From: Bacteroides intestinalis
GTDB lineage: Bacteria; Bacteroidota; Bacteroidia; Bacteroidales; Bacteroidaceae
Length of the DNA: 64,000 bases
Assembly (NCBI RefSeq): GCF_902364365.1
Contig: NZ_CABJDN010000010.1
Location: 1 to 64,000, forward strand
Direction of reading: 5' to 3'
Shown here: positions 44,357 through 52,994 of the stretch, in pieces
Layout: every line of letters starts with the position of its first letter
How positions within the stretch are numbered: position 1 is the stretch's first letter
Made by a program: the position numbers and the translations under genes
Notes under the pieces: generated by a model
What the model saw: the letters and a program-made list of their open reading frames with translations, nothing else
What the model was told of the DNA's origin: nothing
Database searches by the model: none

Positions 44357-45859
44357 ATGAATGCAATGGAAAAATTGACAAAGTCTTTGCCCCTTTTCAA
44401 AGAGCGAAACTGTTCTGTCTCTATCGTGTTGGATTCGCGTACCCGCAGAAAGAATGCGTGTGAGTTTCCTTTATCTCTTCGTTTCACGATTGACCGCAAG
44501 TTCTTCTACTTTACAGTTGGAAGTTCTTTTACTGAGAAAAAGTTCTCGGACATCTGCAATGCGACGAAATGTAAAAGCGAGAACTACAAATTTCAGAAGG
44601 AGTGGAAAGATACCATTGCCCCCAAGTACAAAGAAATCTTGATGAACCTGAACAAAGGCGGCATCCTGACATTTGAGATGGTACGTCAATGTATCATGGG
44701 TGAAGAAGTGGTACTATCCAAAGAGGACACAACCCAATCACAAACCTTTATTAGTATTTGGGAGCAAGTCATTCACGAATTGCGTACAGAAGATGGAGGA
44801 GCACGTTTCACCACGGCAGAGAGTTATGAGTGTTCGCTCAAATCATTCAGAAAGATTCTTGGAGAAAATGCAATCAAGGGCTTCTGCATCTGTGCGGCAG
44901 AACTTCAGAAGTGGAAGGATGGTATGCACAATGGAGTTAAAGACGAAAATGGTGCGATTGTCGGTAAAATCAGCGACACTACGGCCGGTATCTATTTGCG
45001 TTGTTGCCGTGCCGTATGGAATAGGTGCGTACATGAAGGCTACCTCAAAGATGTTCCCTATCCTTTTTCCAACAAAAAAGAGAAAGGGCTTGTGAGCATT
45101 CCCAAGAGTGCAAAGCGCAAACAGAATTTCCTGAACGTGAATCAGATGACGGAACTCTATAATCTTTTTGTTTCAAAGAAGTATCCTGAACATTGGTCGG
45201 AAGAATATACCCAACGTGCGCATTATTCATTGGGATTGTTTCTTGCTCAATACCTATGCAACGGTTTCAATATGGCTGATGCAGGGCGATTGACATACGA
45301 CAACTACTATTATCAGACAGGTGGCAAGGCATTCCGCTTCAACCGGAAGAAGACTTCCCGACGGAGTGCAGACGGCTCAGAGGTGATAGTCCCTATCATC
45401 CCTCCCTTACGATATATCTTGGATGAGATAGCTGCACCTCCGACTCGGGACGGTTTTGTGTTCCCCGATATATTAAAAGGAGCGGAAACGGAAGAGTTAC
45501 GCCGCAAATACACTATGCAAGAGAACTCAAACGTGAAAGACCGCGTCATTAAGATTTGCCATGAGGCATTGAATTGGGATAAGTCCATCTGTCCGTCCGG
45601 CACATGGTGCCGACACTCGTTTGCTACTAATCTGCATAATGCCGGAGTGGATATGGATTATATCTCTGAAAGCATGGGGCATTCAACTTCTGATCATGCC
45701 ATTACCCAAATCTACATTGAGCATTATCCTCTCGATATACAGATGCAGAACAATTCAAAACTGCTAAACTTGGAGACATCTTCCGAAAGAGATGTTCTAT
45801 TGGCGAAACTGGCAAGCATGTCCACAGAAGAATTGCTCAAACTGTTCAGACAACCTTAA
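44357..45859 (+). CDS. int: Tyrosine recombinase (integrase)
   Basis: A 500-residue site-specific recombinase of the Bacteroides tyrosine integrase type. An N-terminal arm-binding part (DSRTRRKNACEFPLSLRFTI) is followed by a SAM-like core-binding domain (about 130-235) and a catalytic domain: RKKTSRRS (Lys region), WCRHSFATNLHNAG (Arg II), GHSTSDHAITQIYIEHY (His and Tyr). The Arg I position, normally in an RGM-like motif, reads CNGFNMAD, with Asn at residue 302. It should integrate and excise the element at tRNA-Met, whose 3' end is 600 bp upstream. A 355-base leader precedes it, and the next gene follows by 6 nt. Confidence 0.93.
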   Translation: MNAMEKLTKSLPLFKERNCSVSIVLDSRTRRKNACEFPLSLRFTIDRKFFYFTVGSSFTEKKFSDICNATKCKSENYKFQKEWKDTIAPKYKEILMNLNKGGILTFEMVRQCIMGEEVVLSKEDTTQSQTFISIWEQVIHELRTEDGGARFTTAESYECSLKSFRKILGENAIKGFCICAAELQKWKDGMHNGVKDENGAIVGKISDTTAGIYLRCCRAVWNRCVHEGYLKDVPYPFSNKKEKGLVSIPKSAKRKQNFLNVNQMTELYNLFVSKKYPEHWSEEYTQRAHYSLGLFLAQYLCNGFNMADAGRLTYDNYYYQTGGKAFRFNRKKTSRRSADGSEVIVPIIPPLRYILDEIAAPPTRDGFVFPDILKGAETEELRRKYTMQENSNVKDRVIKICHEALNWDKSICPSGTWCRHSFATNLHNAGVDMDYISESMGHSTSDHAITQIYIEHYPLDIQMQNNSKLLNLETSSERDVLLAKLASMSTEELLKLFRQP

Positions 45860-45865
45860 TCCGTA

Positions 45866-47116
45866 ATGCTGATGATAAACTTCATAGAAAGGATAAAATC
45901 CTACTCCCCCAAAAAGGAAACGGCTGATATGGCTATGCGAGCATGGAAATCAGCCAACGAAGAAGTGTATGCCAACTTTTGTAAGCGTATCGATGCTGTG
46001 GCTAAAGGCGATATATCTGTTCTGATAGATATGTATCTGATGATGCGTGACTGCGTTCCACCCGAAGCCTTGATGATGTATAACTGGCTCTCTGATTTTG
46101 TGAACGGCAAGGATGTGTCAGACATTGCAAACCAACAATGGGCTGGTCAATATACCGAGACCATCGCCAGATGTATCATCAACAAGCGTTTGTGGATAGG
46201 CATCAATGTGAAAACAGGTACGGTTGAACTGCTTTCTTCTCCGAAATCAAGGCTGTTGATGGTGCATTCTGAAACACCCATTGAAATATGGAATCATCTG
46301 CCACAGGAGTTAAGGTCCTACTTGATTGGGCAATTAAATATGTTTATGAGAAACAGCAAAGGTTGTTATCTGTTGAGCAAACTGGAAAGGAAAATGGTTT
46401 ATCAGTTCCTGACCTATATCTCTCAAATTATTTTCCTCTCTTATGCGGTGTTCATTGGCGGGTTCATGGCTAATCTCTATGACCGTGTAATGGAAAAGAA
46501 AGAGGACTTGGCTTATTGCATGTATCATTTTGTAGTGTTTGACCATGGTCTGTCCCGTATGACAAAGTTGCTTAATCGTCTGCTGAACAGTGAAGAGGTT
46601 GATCATGGCGATATGCTTTTGGTAAAATCATGTGTTACCCTGCTTGTCAATGAAAGTATAGAGATGGGTACAGAAACCAAAGCAGACTGGGAAGATACCA
46701 TAGAAGGCTATACCCCGGAAATCTGGAAGGAAGTGATGTTCGCCTTACGCAAAGTAAAAGGCAGGCGAGGCAATAGAAAGGTGATACAATCATTGGATGA
46801 TATTCTTTTGGGCGACAAGGAACGTATCAAGCAGGGTATCCGTTTATTCCTTGAAGAGAATACCGAGGATATAAGCCTTGCCTATCTGTTGAAGTCATTG
46901 GTAAAGTCTGGCAAGATAAAAGCGTCCACAAGATACATGACATTCCACCGTGCCATCGAACAGTTCTCCCAACGGCATTATGGGCACGATATACCACAGA
47001 AGCGATACGGGGAAATCAAGGAACTTACTTTGAACTCACCCCAAAGAGGAAGCAGTTACACCAAAGCAAAACGAATAATAGACCGATGGACGGATTATTT
47101 TATCAGTAACGGGTAG
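45866..47116 (+). CDS. Integrase-linked protein of unknown function (DUF6043-like?)
   Basis: A 416-residue protein, mostly helical, with one clearly hydrophobic segment in the middle (FLTYISQIIFLSYAVFIGGF, about residues 178-197) that could be a membrane hairpin. The C-terminal third is basic and helical (WKEVMFALRKVKGRRGNRK). It begins 6 nt after the integrase stop, so it is co-transcribed. A similar gene follows the integrase in other Bacteroides mobilizable elements as far as I recall; the DUF name is from memory and weak. A role in excision or its control is inferred. Confidence 0.55.
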   Translation: MLMINFIERIKSYSPKKETADMAMRAWKSANEEVYANFCKRIDAVAKGDISVLIDMYLMMRDCVPPEALMMYNWLSDFVNGKDVSDIANQQWAGQYTETIARCIINKRLWIGINVKTGTVELLSSPKSRLLMVHSETPIEIWNHLPQELRSYLIGQLNMFMRNSKGCYLLSKLERKMVYQFLTYISQIIFLSYAVFIGGFMANLYDRVMEKKEDLAYCMYHFVVFDHGLSRMTKLLNRLLNSEEVDHGDMLLVKSCVTLLVNESIEMGTETKADWEDTIEGYTPEIWKEVMFALRKVKGRRGNRKVIQSLDDILLGDKERIKQGIRLFLEENTEDISLAYLLKSLVKSGKIKASTRYMTFHRAIEQFSQRHYGHDIPQKRYGEIKELTLNSPQRGSSYTKAKRIIDRWTDYFISNG

Positions 47117-47294
47117 TTGGGGAATCCAGCTATCCGTATTTATTTTGCAAACAACTGTTGTAATACGGTCGGTTAAATTAAGGTATAAATAAACCGACCA
47201 ACCCACAGAGTTTCATACACTACCTTCGCTTGTGAAATCGGTTTCACAGAGTTGAATCGAGGTTTAAAGTATTTAATCATCAACCAAGTAAAGG

Positions 47295-47612
47295 ATGGAA
47301 AAAAAACTCAATTTTACCCAACTACTCCAAAAACCCATCGCCATGATGACAGGCGAGGAGCTATGTTTTCTCATCACCAAAAGCGTGGAAAGTACAGGAG
47401 CGGCCACTCCCCAAGTGGCATCCAAAGGCAACTACTATGGCATAGAGGGTATCGCCCGTGTATTCGGTTGTAGCGTGCCCACCGCCAACCGCATTAAGAA
47501 AAGCGGTATCATAGACAAGGCTATCACACAGATAGGACGAAAAATCGTAGTGGATGCAGACCTCGCACTGTCTTTGGTAAAGGAAGCAGGTGGCATTCGT
47601 ATCAAAGAATAG
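47295..47612 (+). CDS. DUF3853-like helix-turn-helix protein
   Basis: A 105-residue protein. After a short N-terminal helix it contains YYGIEGIARVFGCSVPTANR, ending in GGIRIKE, a MerR/excisionase-like helix-turn-helix with a wing (AITQIGRKIVVDADLALSLV). Such DUF3853 proteins sit before the primase gene in Bacteroides mobilizable elements. It may act as an excisionase or as the regulator of the replication gene 4 nt downstream. It has its own 178-bp upstream gap. Confidence 0.78.
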   Translation: MEKKLNFTQLLQKPIAMMTGEELCFLITKSVESTGAATPQVASKGNYYGIEGIARVFGCSVPTANRIKKSGIIDKAITQIGRKIVVDADLALSLVKEAGGIRIKE

Positions 47613-47616
47613 GTGT

Positions 47617-49002
47617 ATGGAAGAGAATTGGAAAAAGAATCTGGCAACAGACAGTTACGGGAATCCGGTTCGTTCCATCAGTAATCTCCGGCTTATTTTC
47701 ACACTGGATGAGAATCTTAGTCAGATAAGGTACGATACCTTCTGTCAGGACGATGTGTGTTTCTGCCCTTTGTTCCGCAATGTCAATGGTAACAAAATTG
47801 ATGAAGAATCAGCAGGAAAGATACAAGACTACTTGGAAAGAACATACAGAATACGTTTGACGCAGAATAAGGTATTTGAGATACTGAAGACCACTTCTTC
47901 TGAACGGAGTTTCAATCCTGTACAGGAATTCATCGCACAAGAGACATGGGACGGACAACCTCGCATAGCCACAACCATCATAGATTATCTTGGAGCGGAT
48001 GACACTCTGCTTGTCAGGGAACAAACGAAAATATGGTTTGTGGCAGCTGTAACCAGAGTATTCAATCCAGGTTGCAAGTTTGACAACGTACTGACCTTGC
48101 CCGGTCCGCAAGGCATTGGAAAAAGTACCTTCTTCAAAGCCATCAGTGGGAGATGGTTCAACGATTCGTTCTCTTTCGCCAGTGGTGACAAGGAGAAAGT
48201 GGAAACCATAACCAACGGTTGGATTATTGAAATCAGTGAGTTGAACGGCTTGAAACGTGCGAATGACGCGGAAGCTGCCAAGGCTTTTCTAAGCCGATGC
48301 AGTGATTATATGCGTCCGGCTTACGGACACAAGGTTGTGGAGTTCATGCGGCATAATGTCTTTGCTGCGACTACTAATGAAATGAACTTTCTGCAAGGAG
48401 ACAATGGAAATCGCAGATGGTGGATTATCCCAGTCAAAGGCAACGGTCATGTGTCAGATTGGTTGGATGATTTGCAACGTTCCGTTCCTCAATTTTGGGC
48501 AGAGGCATATACCTATTATAAGCAAGGTATGAAATTATACTTGACTCCCGATATGGAGGTAGAGGCCAACGAGATACAGATGCAACATTCCAACATCATT
48601 GTTGACCCTATTATAGAGGACATAGAAATGTATCTGGAACGTGAGGTTCCCATGCAGTATGCAAGTTGGATGATTCCGACGCGACTAGCATATCAGAAAG
48701 GAGCATACTCAGAGCCAAATTCCACAATGACCTCACTCAATATGGTTTGTGCCCGGCAGATTATAGAGGAACTGCCCAATGATTTGGTCAGACGAAGTTC
48801 GTCCAAATACACTTCGCAATACATCAACCGCCTGATGTCCATGATTCCAAATTGGAAACGGAGCGAACAGGAGAAGGTCAAGGGGCTGCATCCAGCCTAC
48901 TGCGATAAGACGGGACGGACGAAATACCCATGGGTGAGGGTGGACGCTCCAAGTGAAGAGTCCTGCGCGACACTGCTAAGTGAACAGGAATTGCCATTCT
49001 AA
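47617..49002 (+). CDS. VirE/VapE-type primase-helicase ATPase
   Basis: A 461-residue protein of the virulence-associated E (VirE/VapE) family. It has a Walker A motif GPQGIGKSTFFKAISGRWF, Walker B-like GWIIEISELNGLK, and DNGNRRWWIIPV. These are superfamily-3-like helicase/primase ATPases that start replication of mobile elements and satellites; the comparable gene in NBU elements is a primase. The start is ATG 47617, 4 nt after the previous stop; an in-frame GTG at 47590 would overlap it. The N-terminal 90 residues lack a clear primase signature. Confidence 0.87.
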   Translation: MEENWKKNLATDSYGNPVRSISNLRLIFTLDENLSQIRYDTFCQDDVCFCPLFRNVNGNKIDEESAGKIQDYLERTYRIRLTQNKVFEILKTTSSERSFNPVQEFIAQETWDGQPRIATTIIDYLGADDTLLVREQTKIWFVAAVTRVFNPGCKFDNVLTLPGPQGIGKSTFFKAISGRWFNDSFSFASGDKEKVETITNGWIIEISELNGLKRANDAEAAKAFLSRCSDYMRPAYGHKVVEFMRHNVFAATTNEMNFLQGDNGNRRWWIIPVKGNGHVSDWLDDLQRSVPQFWAEAYTYYKQGMKLYLTPDMEVEANEIQMQHSNIIVDPIIEDIEMYLEREVPMQYASWMIPTRLAYQKGAYSEPNSTMTSLNMVCARQIIEELPNDLVRRSSSKYTSQYINRLMSMIPNWKRSEQEKVKGLHPAYCDKTGRTKYPWVRVDAPSEESCATLLSEQELPF

Positions 49003-49134
49003 TTTCAAAATAAGGGAAAAGAAAAAACTAATGTCCCCTTGTCCCTTTTGCCCTCAAAAAAGAACAAAAACAGGAAGTAAGTAAAATAGAAAGTTATAAG
49101 AACGCTTGGGACACGGGACAATATAAATCACAAT

Positions 49135-49488
49135 ATGAGAAAAGAAGAACTTATCAAACAGCTACAAGAACGTGACTCGCTGCTGGCAAATGCGGTCAGC
49201 CACATGGTTACGTATGTTCAAGACCGTTACCCTTACCCTTCCACCTTTCCAAGTAAGGAACAGACCGAAGCGGTGAACAATTACCTGCGAAGTGTCCATG
49301 CCGATGGAGACGGCGGTATATCAGAACGGAATTGTGAACATCAGCGTATCGCGTCACAGAACATTACCATTGCTGCCATTCGTGTATTGGATAGTTATCA
49401 ACTTGATAGGTTGCAAAACTTGCTTGACCACATTGCATACGACAAGGAGTATTATATGCCTGAAAGAGGTTGCGGTATGCACCGCTGA
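49135..49488 (+). CDS. Small element protein of unknown function
   Basis: A 117-residue soluble protein: an N-terminal helix (RKEELIKQLQERDSLLANAV), a PYPSTFPSKEQTEAVNNYL middle part and a C-terminal helical part (LDSYQLDRLQNLLDHIAYDK). No catalytic motif is evident and I do not recognise the family. Being between the primase and mobilization genes on the same strand, it probably belongs to the element maintenance or transfer operon. Confidence 0.5.
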   Translation: MRKEELIKQLQERDSLLANAVSHMVTYVQDRYPYPSTFPSKEQTEAVNNYLRSVHADGDGGISERNCEHQRIASQNITIAAIRVLDSYQLDRLQNLLDHIAYDKEYYMPERGCGMHR

Positions 49489-49539
49489 CTTTCTCTTTTG
49501 GCTGCACCATTTATAAACCATCTTCAAAACAAACAGACG

Positions 49540-50226
49540 ATGAAATCAAACTTGAATTATTGTATCGTACTTTCGTCAGAGCAACTTGCATATCTGGCTG
49601 GAAGCAAGTACGGTATTGACCGCATGAAGATTCTGCACCAACTTATTGAAGCAGCAGTATTGAAAGAAACCGACTATGCCATAAAAGGTTTTTCCACAAC
49701 CTTGCAAGTGGGGCAAGCCATCCTATCGGAAGTGGATTTGGCCTGCAAGTTAGGTTATGACAAGAAGACCATATCCCGTGTGCTTGACAAAATGAACCAG
49801 TTGGGAATTGTCGCATCCACACAGAGCAACCGAACAAGCGTTCACACCCTGAAATGTATATCGGCATGGATGTTGGATGGCAACGGAATAGACAATCCTT
49901 TCTATGTCCGAATAAAAGACCGGCAAGTAGAAGGAGAGGATGATTACGCACAATCCGATGATACTTTTCCTATTTTATCAATGACTCCGCAGGAGGATTC
50001 GGATAGCCGTATGGAGGAAAACTTACCCAACTCAAAAGATAACAAGCAAGTCGAAGCTATAACAGAAGATACTTTTTCTGATACTGATTTTTCCTTAGTA
50101 GGTAAATTGCCTGTTATATCAGACGAAGGAGAACAACATTCACCCTCTTCTTTCCCTCTTGTTTCGGTTTCTCCACAGCCTGTGGCAGAGGAAGAATCCG
50201 ATGAGGATATATTGGCAGACAGCTAG
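49540..50226 (+). CDS. Winged-helix protein, mobilization region
   Basis: A 228-residue protein with an N-terminal winged helix (GSKYGIDRMKILHQLIEAAV, VDLACKLGYDKKTISRVLDK with MNQLGIVAS) and an acidic, low-complexity C-terminal tail rich in E, D, S. Winged-helix proteins at this place in Bacteroides mobilizable elements may regulate or initiate replication. ATG 49540 was chosen over TTG 49498, which would add 14 residues reading from the previous gap. No nuclease motif is present. Confidence 0.55.
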   Translation: MKSNLNYCIVLSSEQLAYLAGSKYGIDRMKILHQLIEAAVLKETDYAIKGFSTTLQVGQAILSEVDLACKLGYDKKTISRVLDKMNQLGIVASTQSNRTSVHTLKCISAWMLDGNGIDNPFYVRIKDRQVEGEDDYAQSDDTFPILSMTPQEDSDSRMEENLPNSKDNKQVEAITEDTFSDTDFSLVGKLPVISDEGEQHSPSSFPLVSVSPQPVAEEESDEDILADS

Positions 50227-50229
50227 GCA

Positions 50230-50400
50230 TAGTCATATTGGATATGGCGGTGGAGCCTCTGTTTTTGTGTGGGATCTTGCAAGAAGTTCCTATGTCGCAC
50301 AAATCCGCTACGCTTATCCGTACTACATAGGCGTATTCCGGCAGTCGCAAGCTCTCACCATGCTGTCCCTTTTTAGATTGATTACTCATAATACAACAAC
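50230..50400 (+). other. Candidate oriT region
   Basis: A 170-bp gap immediately before mobC and the relaxase, the usual place of oriT. It contains an inverted repeat cctatgt (50289-50295) / acatagg (50325-50331) flanking a 29-base segment. The repeat is followed by gcgtattccggcagtcgcaa. The nick site cannot be identified from sequence alone. Confidence 0.4.
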
Positions 50401-50799
50401 ATGAAGAAGAAAAAGATTACCAACAAAGATGTTGATGAAGAAAACAACAAGAAAGTTACGAGGCGCACTTTACGACTTGAAGCCAGAGTAACGGAGCAGG
50501 AATACACCCAAGCGAAAGAACTTGCCAAAACTTGCGGTTTGTCCATGAGCAACTATGTGCGTCGCACAGCCTTGGGGCAACGCCCTCGGCAACGATTGTC
50601 CGAGCGTGAGGTAGAAGCCTTATGCAGTCTGACGGATGCAAGGGGCAACCTTATCCGTATTGCGGCAGCAGTAAAGTCCATTCAAGCGGATAAACGTGCA
50701 ATGTATTTCAGCGATACCCGGTTTGTGGAACAATGGATGAGAGCTGCTACGCAACTAATCAACCGCTGGAGCCAGATAGAGAATTATCTTACCGAATAA
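50401..50799 (+). CDS. mobC: MobC-like relaxosome protein
   Basis: A 132-residue ribbon-helix-helix protein: RRTLRLEARVTEQEYTQAKE then CGLSMSNYVRRTALGQRPRQ, followed by the MobC domain LCSLTDARGNLIRIAAAVKS. It binds oriT and helps the relaxase open the strand. It starts right after the candidate oriT, and the relaxase begins 15 nt after its stop. Basic N-terminus (MKKKKITNKDVDEENNKK) fits DNA binding. Confidence 0.87.
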   Translation: MKKKKITNKDVDEENNKKVTRRTLRLEARVTEQEYTQAKELAKTCGLSMSNYVRRTALGQRPRQRLSEREVEALCSLTDARGNLIRIAAAVKSIQADKRAMYFSDTRFVEQWMRAATQLINRWSQIENYLTE

Positions 50800-50814
50800 A
50801 TTTCCTTACCCGTT

Positions 50815-52026
50815 ATGATAGCAAAAGCCAGTACCATACCGCATGGCGCAAATGCCATAAGATATTCCGTCAATAAAGACAGAGCGGATATAGTCAAAGC
50901 CAACCTGTTGCCCGTTGATATTTCACCAGAAGCAATGTACGGTCGGATGATGCTCGTGCAGAAGATGTTTGCCGAGAAAATCAACAAGGGCAGACCTCTT
51001 GGCAGAAACGTGATAAGAATTGAAATTTCCCCATCCGAGAAAGAGAGTCGAAACTGGACGATGGACGACTGGGTACGTTTGGCAGATGAGTTTATCCGGG
51101 TATTCGATTCCATAGACCTTTCCGAAAAGACCCAACGGGCTTCCTCAAAGCAAACCAATCTCAAAGGTTCGCAATACATAGCTGCCCTGCATCGTGATTC
51201 TAAAAGTGGCATTCTTCACCTGCACATTGATGCCAACCGTGTGGATATGAATGGAAAAATAAATGATAGCCATAAGATTGGTGAGAGGGCAGTCATGGCT
51301 GCGAATATCATTAACGAAAGCCGAGGATGGGTACAGTCCAAAGAAATCGGCATACGGCACAGGCAGGAAATCTCAAACTGTTGCATGGAGATACTTCGTG
51401 CGATGGACAAATTCAGTTGGCGACAATACAAAATGGAACTGACAAAACGGGGTTACAAAATACACATACAAGAAAATGATAAGGGAAAAGTTTATGGTTA
51501 TTCCATCAAACGGGGTAACTCAAATTATAAGTCATCCGTATTGGGTATCGGGCGAAATCTGACTCCATCAAAGATAGAAGCTACTTGGGCAAAACTGCAT
51601 CCGCAGGAAAGGAAGTCGGAGCCGACAAATTCTATTCTCCAACAAACACGGACAGCCAACGCTGATTCTGTTATACAACCCAGGACGACTCCACAGTCTG
51701 CCGTAAAGCACTACGATATAGCGACAGACGAATATCACAACTACCATGTGGAGATACCCGAAGCAGCTGACAATATCATCAGGCAGGAGTGTTCTTTGGA
51801 GGAAGCTCATCCGTTGGCTAAGATTGAAGAGATACAACACACGGCTCTATTACTCTTTGCTGGGTATTTGGATGCAGCCACAAGCATAGCTGCTTCAAGT
51901 GGCGGTGGCGGTTCTGACACAGGAGGCTGGGGACGAGACAAGGACGAGGATAAACTTGAATGGGCACACCGCTGCGCAAGAATGGCAAATCGTATGTGCA
52001 AACGCAGGAGAGGACTTCACAGATAA
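50815..52026 (+). CDS. mobA: Relaxase/mobilization nuclease (MobA/VirD2-like)
   Basis: A 403-residue relaxase. The N-terminus IAKASTIPHGANAIRYSVNK places a candidate catalytic tyrosine at residue 17, and the metal-binding histidine motif is ILHLHIDANRVD (near residue 134, HxH). It nicks oriT and leads single-strand transfer into a recipient with help from another element's conjugation apparatus. The C-terminal part is low in complexity (ASSGGGGSDTGG). It overlaps no neighbour; the next gene starts 25 nt downstream. Confidence 0.88.
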   Translation: MIAKASTIPHGANAIRYSVNKDRADIVKANLLPVDISPEAMYGRMMLVQKMFAEKINKGRPLGRNVIRIEISPSEKESRNWTMDDWVRLADEFIRVFDSIDLSEKTQRASSKQTNLKGSQYIAALHRDSKSGILHLHIDANRVDMNGKINDSHKIGERAVMAANIINESRGWVQSKEIGIRHRQEISNCCMEILRAMDKFSWRQYKMELTKRGYKIHIQENDKGKVYGYSIKRGNSNYKSSVLGIGRNLTPSKIEATWAKLHPQERKSEPTNSILQQTRTANADSVIQPRTTPQSAVKHYDIATDEYHNYHVEIPEAADNIIRQECSLEEAHPLAKIEEIQHTALLLFAGYLDAATSIAASSGGGGSDTGGWGRDKDEDKLEWAHRCARMANRMCKRRRGLHR

Positions 52027-52051
52027 TTCACCTTTTATAAATATTAAGAAC

Positions 52052-52594
52052 ATGGGCATAGGAAGATCAAGGGGCACTTCGCCTATAAATGTCAATGACA
52101 TGTTGGAGAACGTCGAAATGAGCCAACAAATTGAGGCTGAAAAATCAGAAGTAGATAAACTTCTCGTAGAAATCAGAGAGGCAAAAGAAACACTGATAAA
52201 GTTCAATGAGGATTTGGAGAAAGCTATCGATGCCGAATGTCACATTGAGGGTGCGCTCAAAGCGGCAGCTGGCAGTTGTGACAATATTGTCAACGGCATC
52301 TGCAATGCCATTGTGAAAGCAGAACGAGACACGAAATTTAAAACAACTATCCCCCCTGACCAACTTGCAAAGCTTAAGCAACTTATAGACCATTCTGTAG
52401 AAAGTTGGATTTCGGTATTGGCAAATCACCGTGCCGAACAATCAAAACTTATCACCGAACATGAATACAATATGCGCAAAATCCTCAAACGGAATGAGGG
52501 CGTTTGGTTTTCCGACTTCTGGATGAAAGTCTTGCTGATATTTTTGTTCGTTTATACGGTGGGATTGGGAGTAATTGTATGTTATGCCACATAA
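52052..52594 (+). CDS. Coiled-coil, membrane-anchored mobilization protein
   Basis: A 180-residue protein: long helical region (EMSQQIEAEKSEVDKLLVEI and onward, probable coiled coil) and a single C-terminal membrane helix (MKVLLIFLFVYTVGLGVIVC). It follows the relaxase and is the last gene on this strand of the mobilization module. Similar small membrane proteins in Bacteroides elements are named MobB or mobilization protein. The start is ATG 52052; an upstream GTG at 51899 in the same frame would overlap the relaxase by 128 nt. Function inferred from place. Confidence 0.65.
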   Translation: MGIGRSRGTSPINVNDMLENVEMSQQIEAEKSEVDKLLVEIREAKETLIKFNEDLEKAIDAECHIEGALKAAAGSCDNIVNGICNAIVKAERDTKFKTTIPPDQLAKLKQLIDHSVESWISVLANHRAEQSKLITEHEYNMRKILKRNEGVWFSDFWMKVLLIFLFVYTVGLGVIVCYAT

Positions 52595-52688
52595 ATAAAG
52601 CATCATAGTTATATTATGACGTTGTTTATTATAATCATTTTACTTTTTCTTCATGCAATAATTGACATGTTACCAAATAAAAATACTG

Positions 52689-52994
52689 TCAAATAAAAAA
52701 TTGGTTTATGATTTCTGTTTCCTTAGGGTGTATTGTTCCATCTGCTTCAGCCATCCCAACGAATAGAACCTTAGCTAGAATTTTATTCTCATCAGTCATT
52801 CCACTGATTATAAGTTTAGTTTGTATATCATCAATATTGGAGATGTCCTCTATATCATTGATTGTTATGGAAAAATCACTATATGTTTTATCCATGTATC
52901 TCTCCTCTTTTGGATGAATGATACCATCTGCTTTCATAATGTGTGAAAGAACTTTTATGATGGCGTATTTTTCTATTGTTGTGAAACTATTCAT
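52689..52994 (-). CDS. TerB-like small protein
   Basis: A 101-residue helical protein with two related segments: HIMKADGIIHPKEERYM (about 17-33) and GMAEADGTIHPKETEII (about 79-95). Each carries the D-G-x4-E pattern of TerB/DjlA N-terminal domains, which bind metal at the acidic positions. The start codon overlaps the stop of the preceding helicase gene (ATGA), so it is translated with it. TerB domains recur in phage- and stress-response islands, often next to helicases or nucleases. No other domain is present. Confidence 0.7.
   Translation of the reverse strand: MNSFTTIEKYAIIKVLSHIMKADGIIHPKEERYMDKTYSDFSITINDIEDISNIDDIQTKLIISGMTDENKILAKVLFVGMAEADGTIHPKETEIINQFFI

Noticed and set aside
47590..47616. 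GTG start for the VirE-type gene
   Set aside because: It overlaps the previous gene and adds nine residues without conservation; ATG 47617 follows 4 nt after the stop.
51899..52051. Extended start (GTG) of the membrane mobilization protein
   Set aside because: It would overlap the relaxase by 128 nt in another frame; the ATG at 52052 is a better start.
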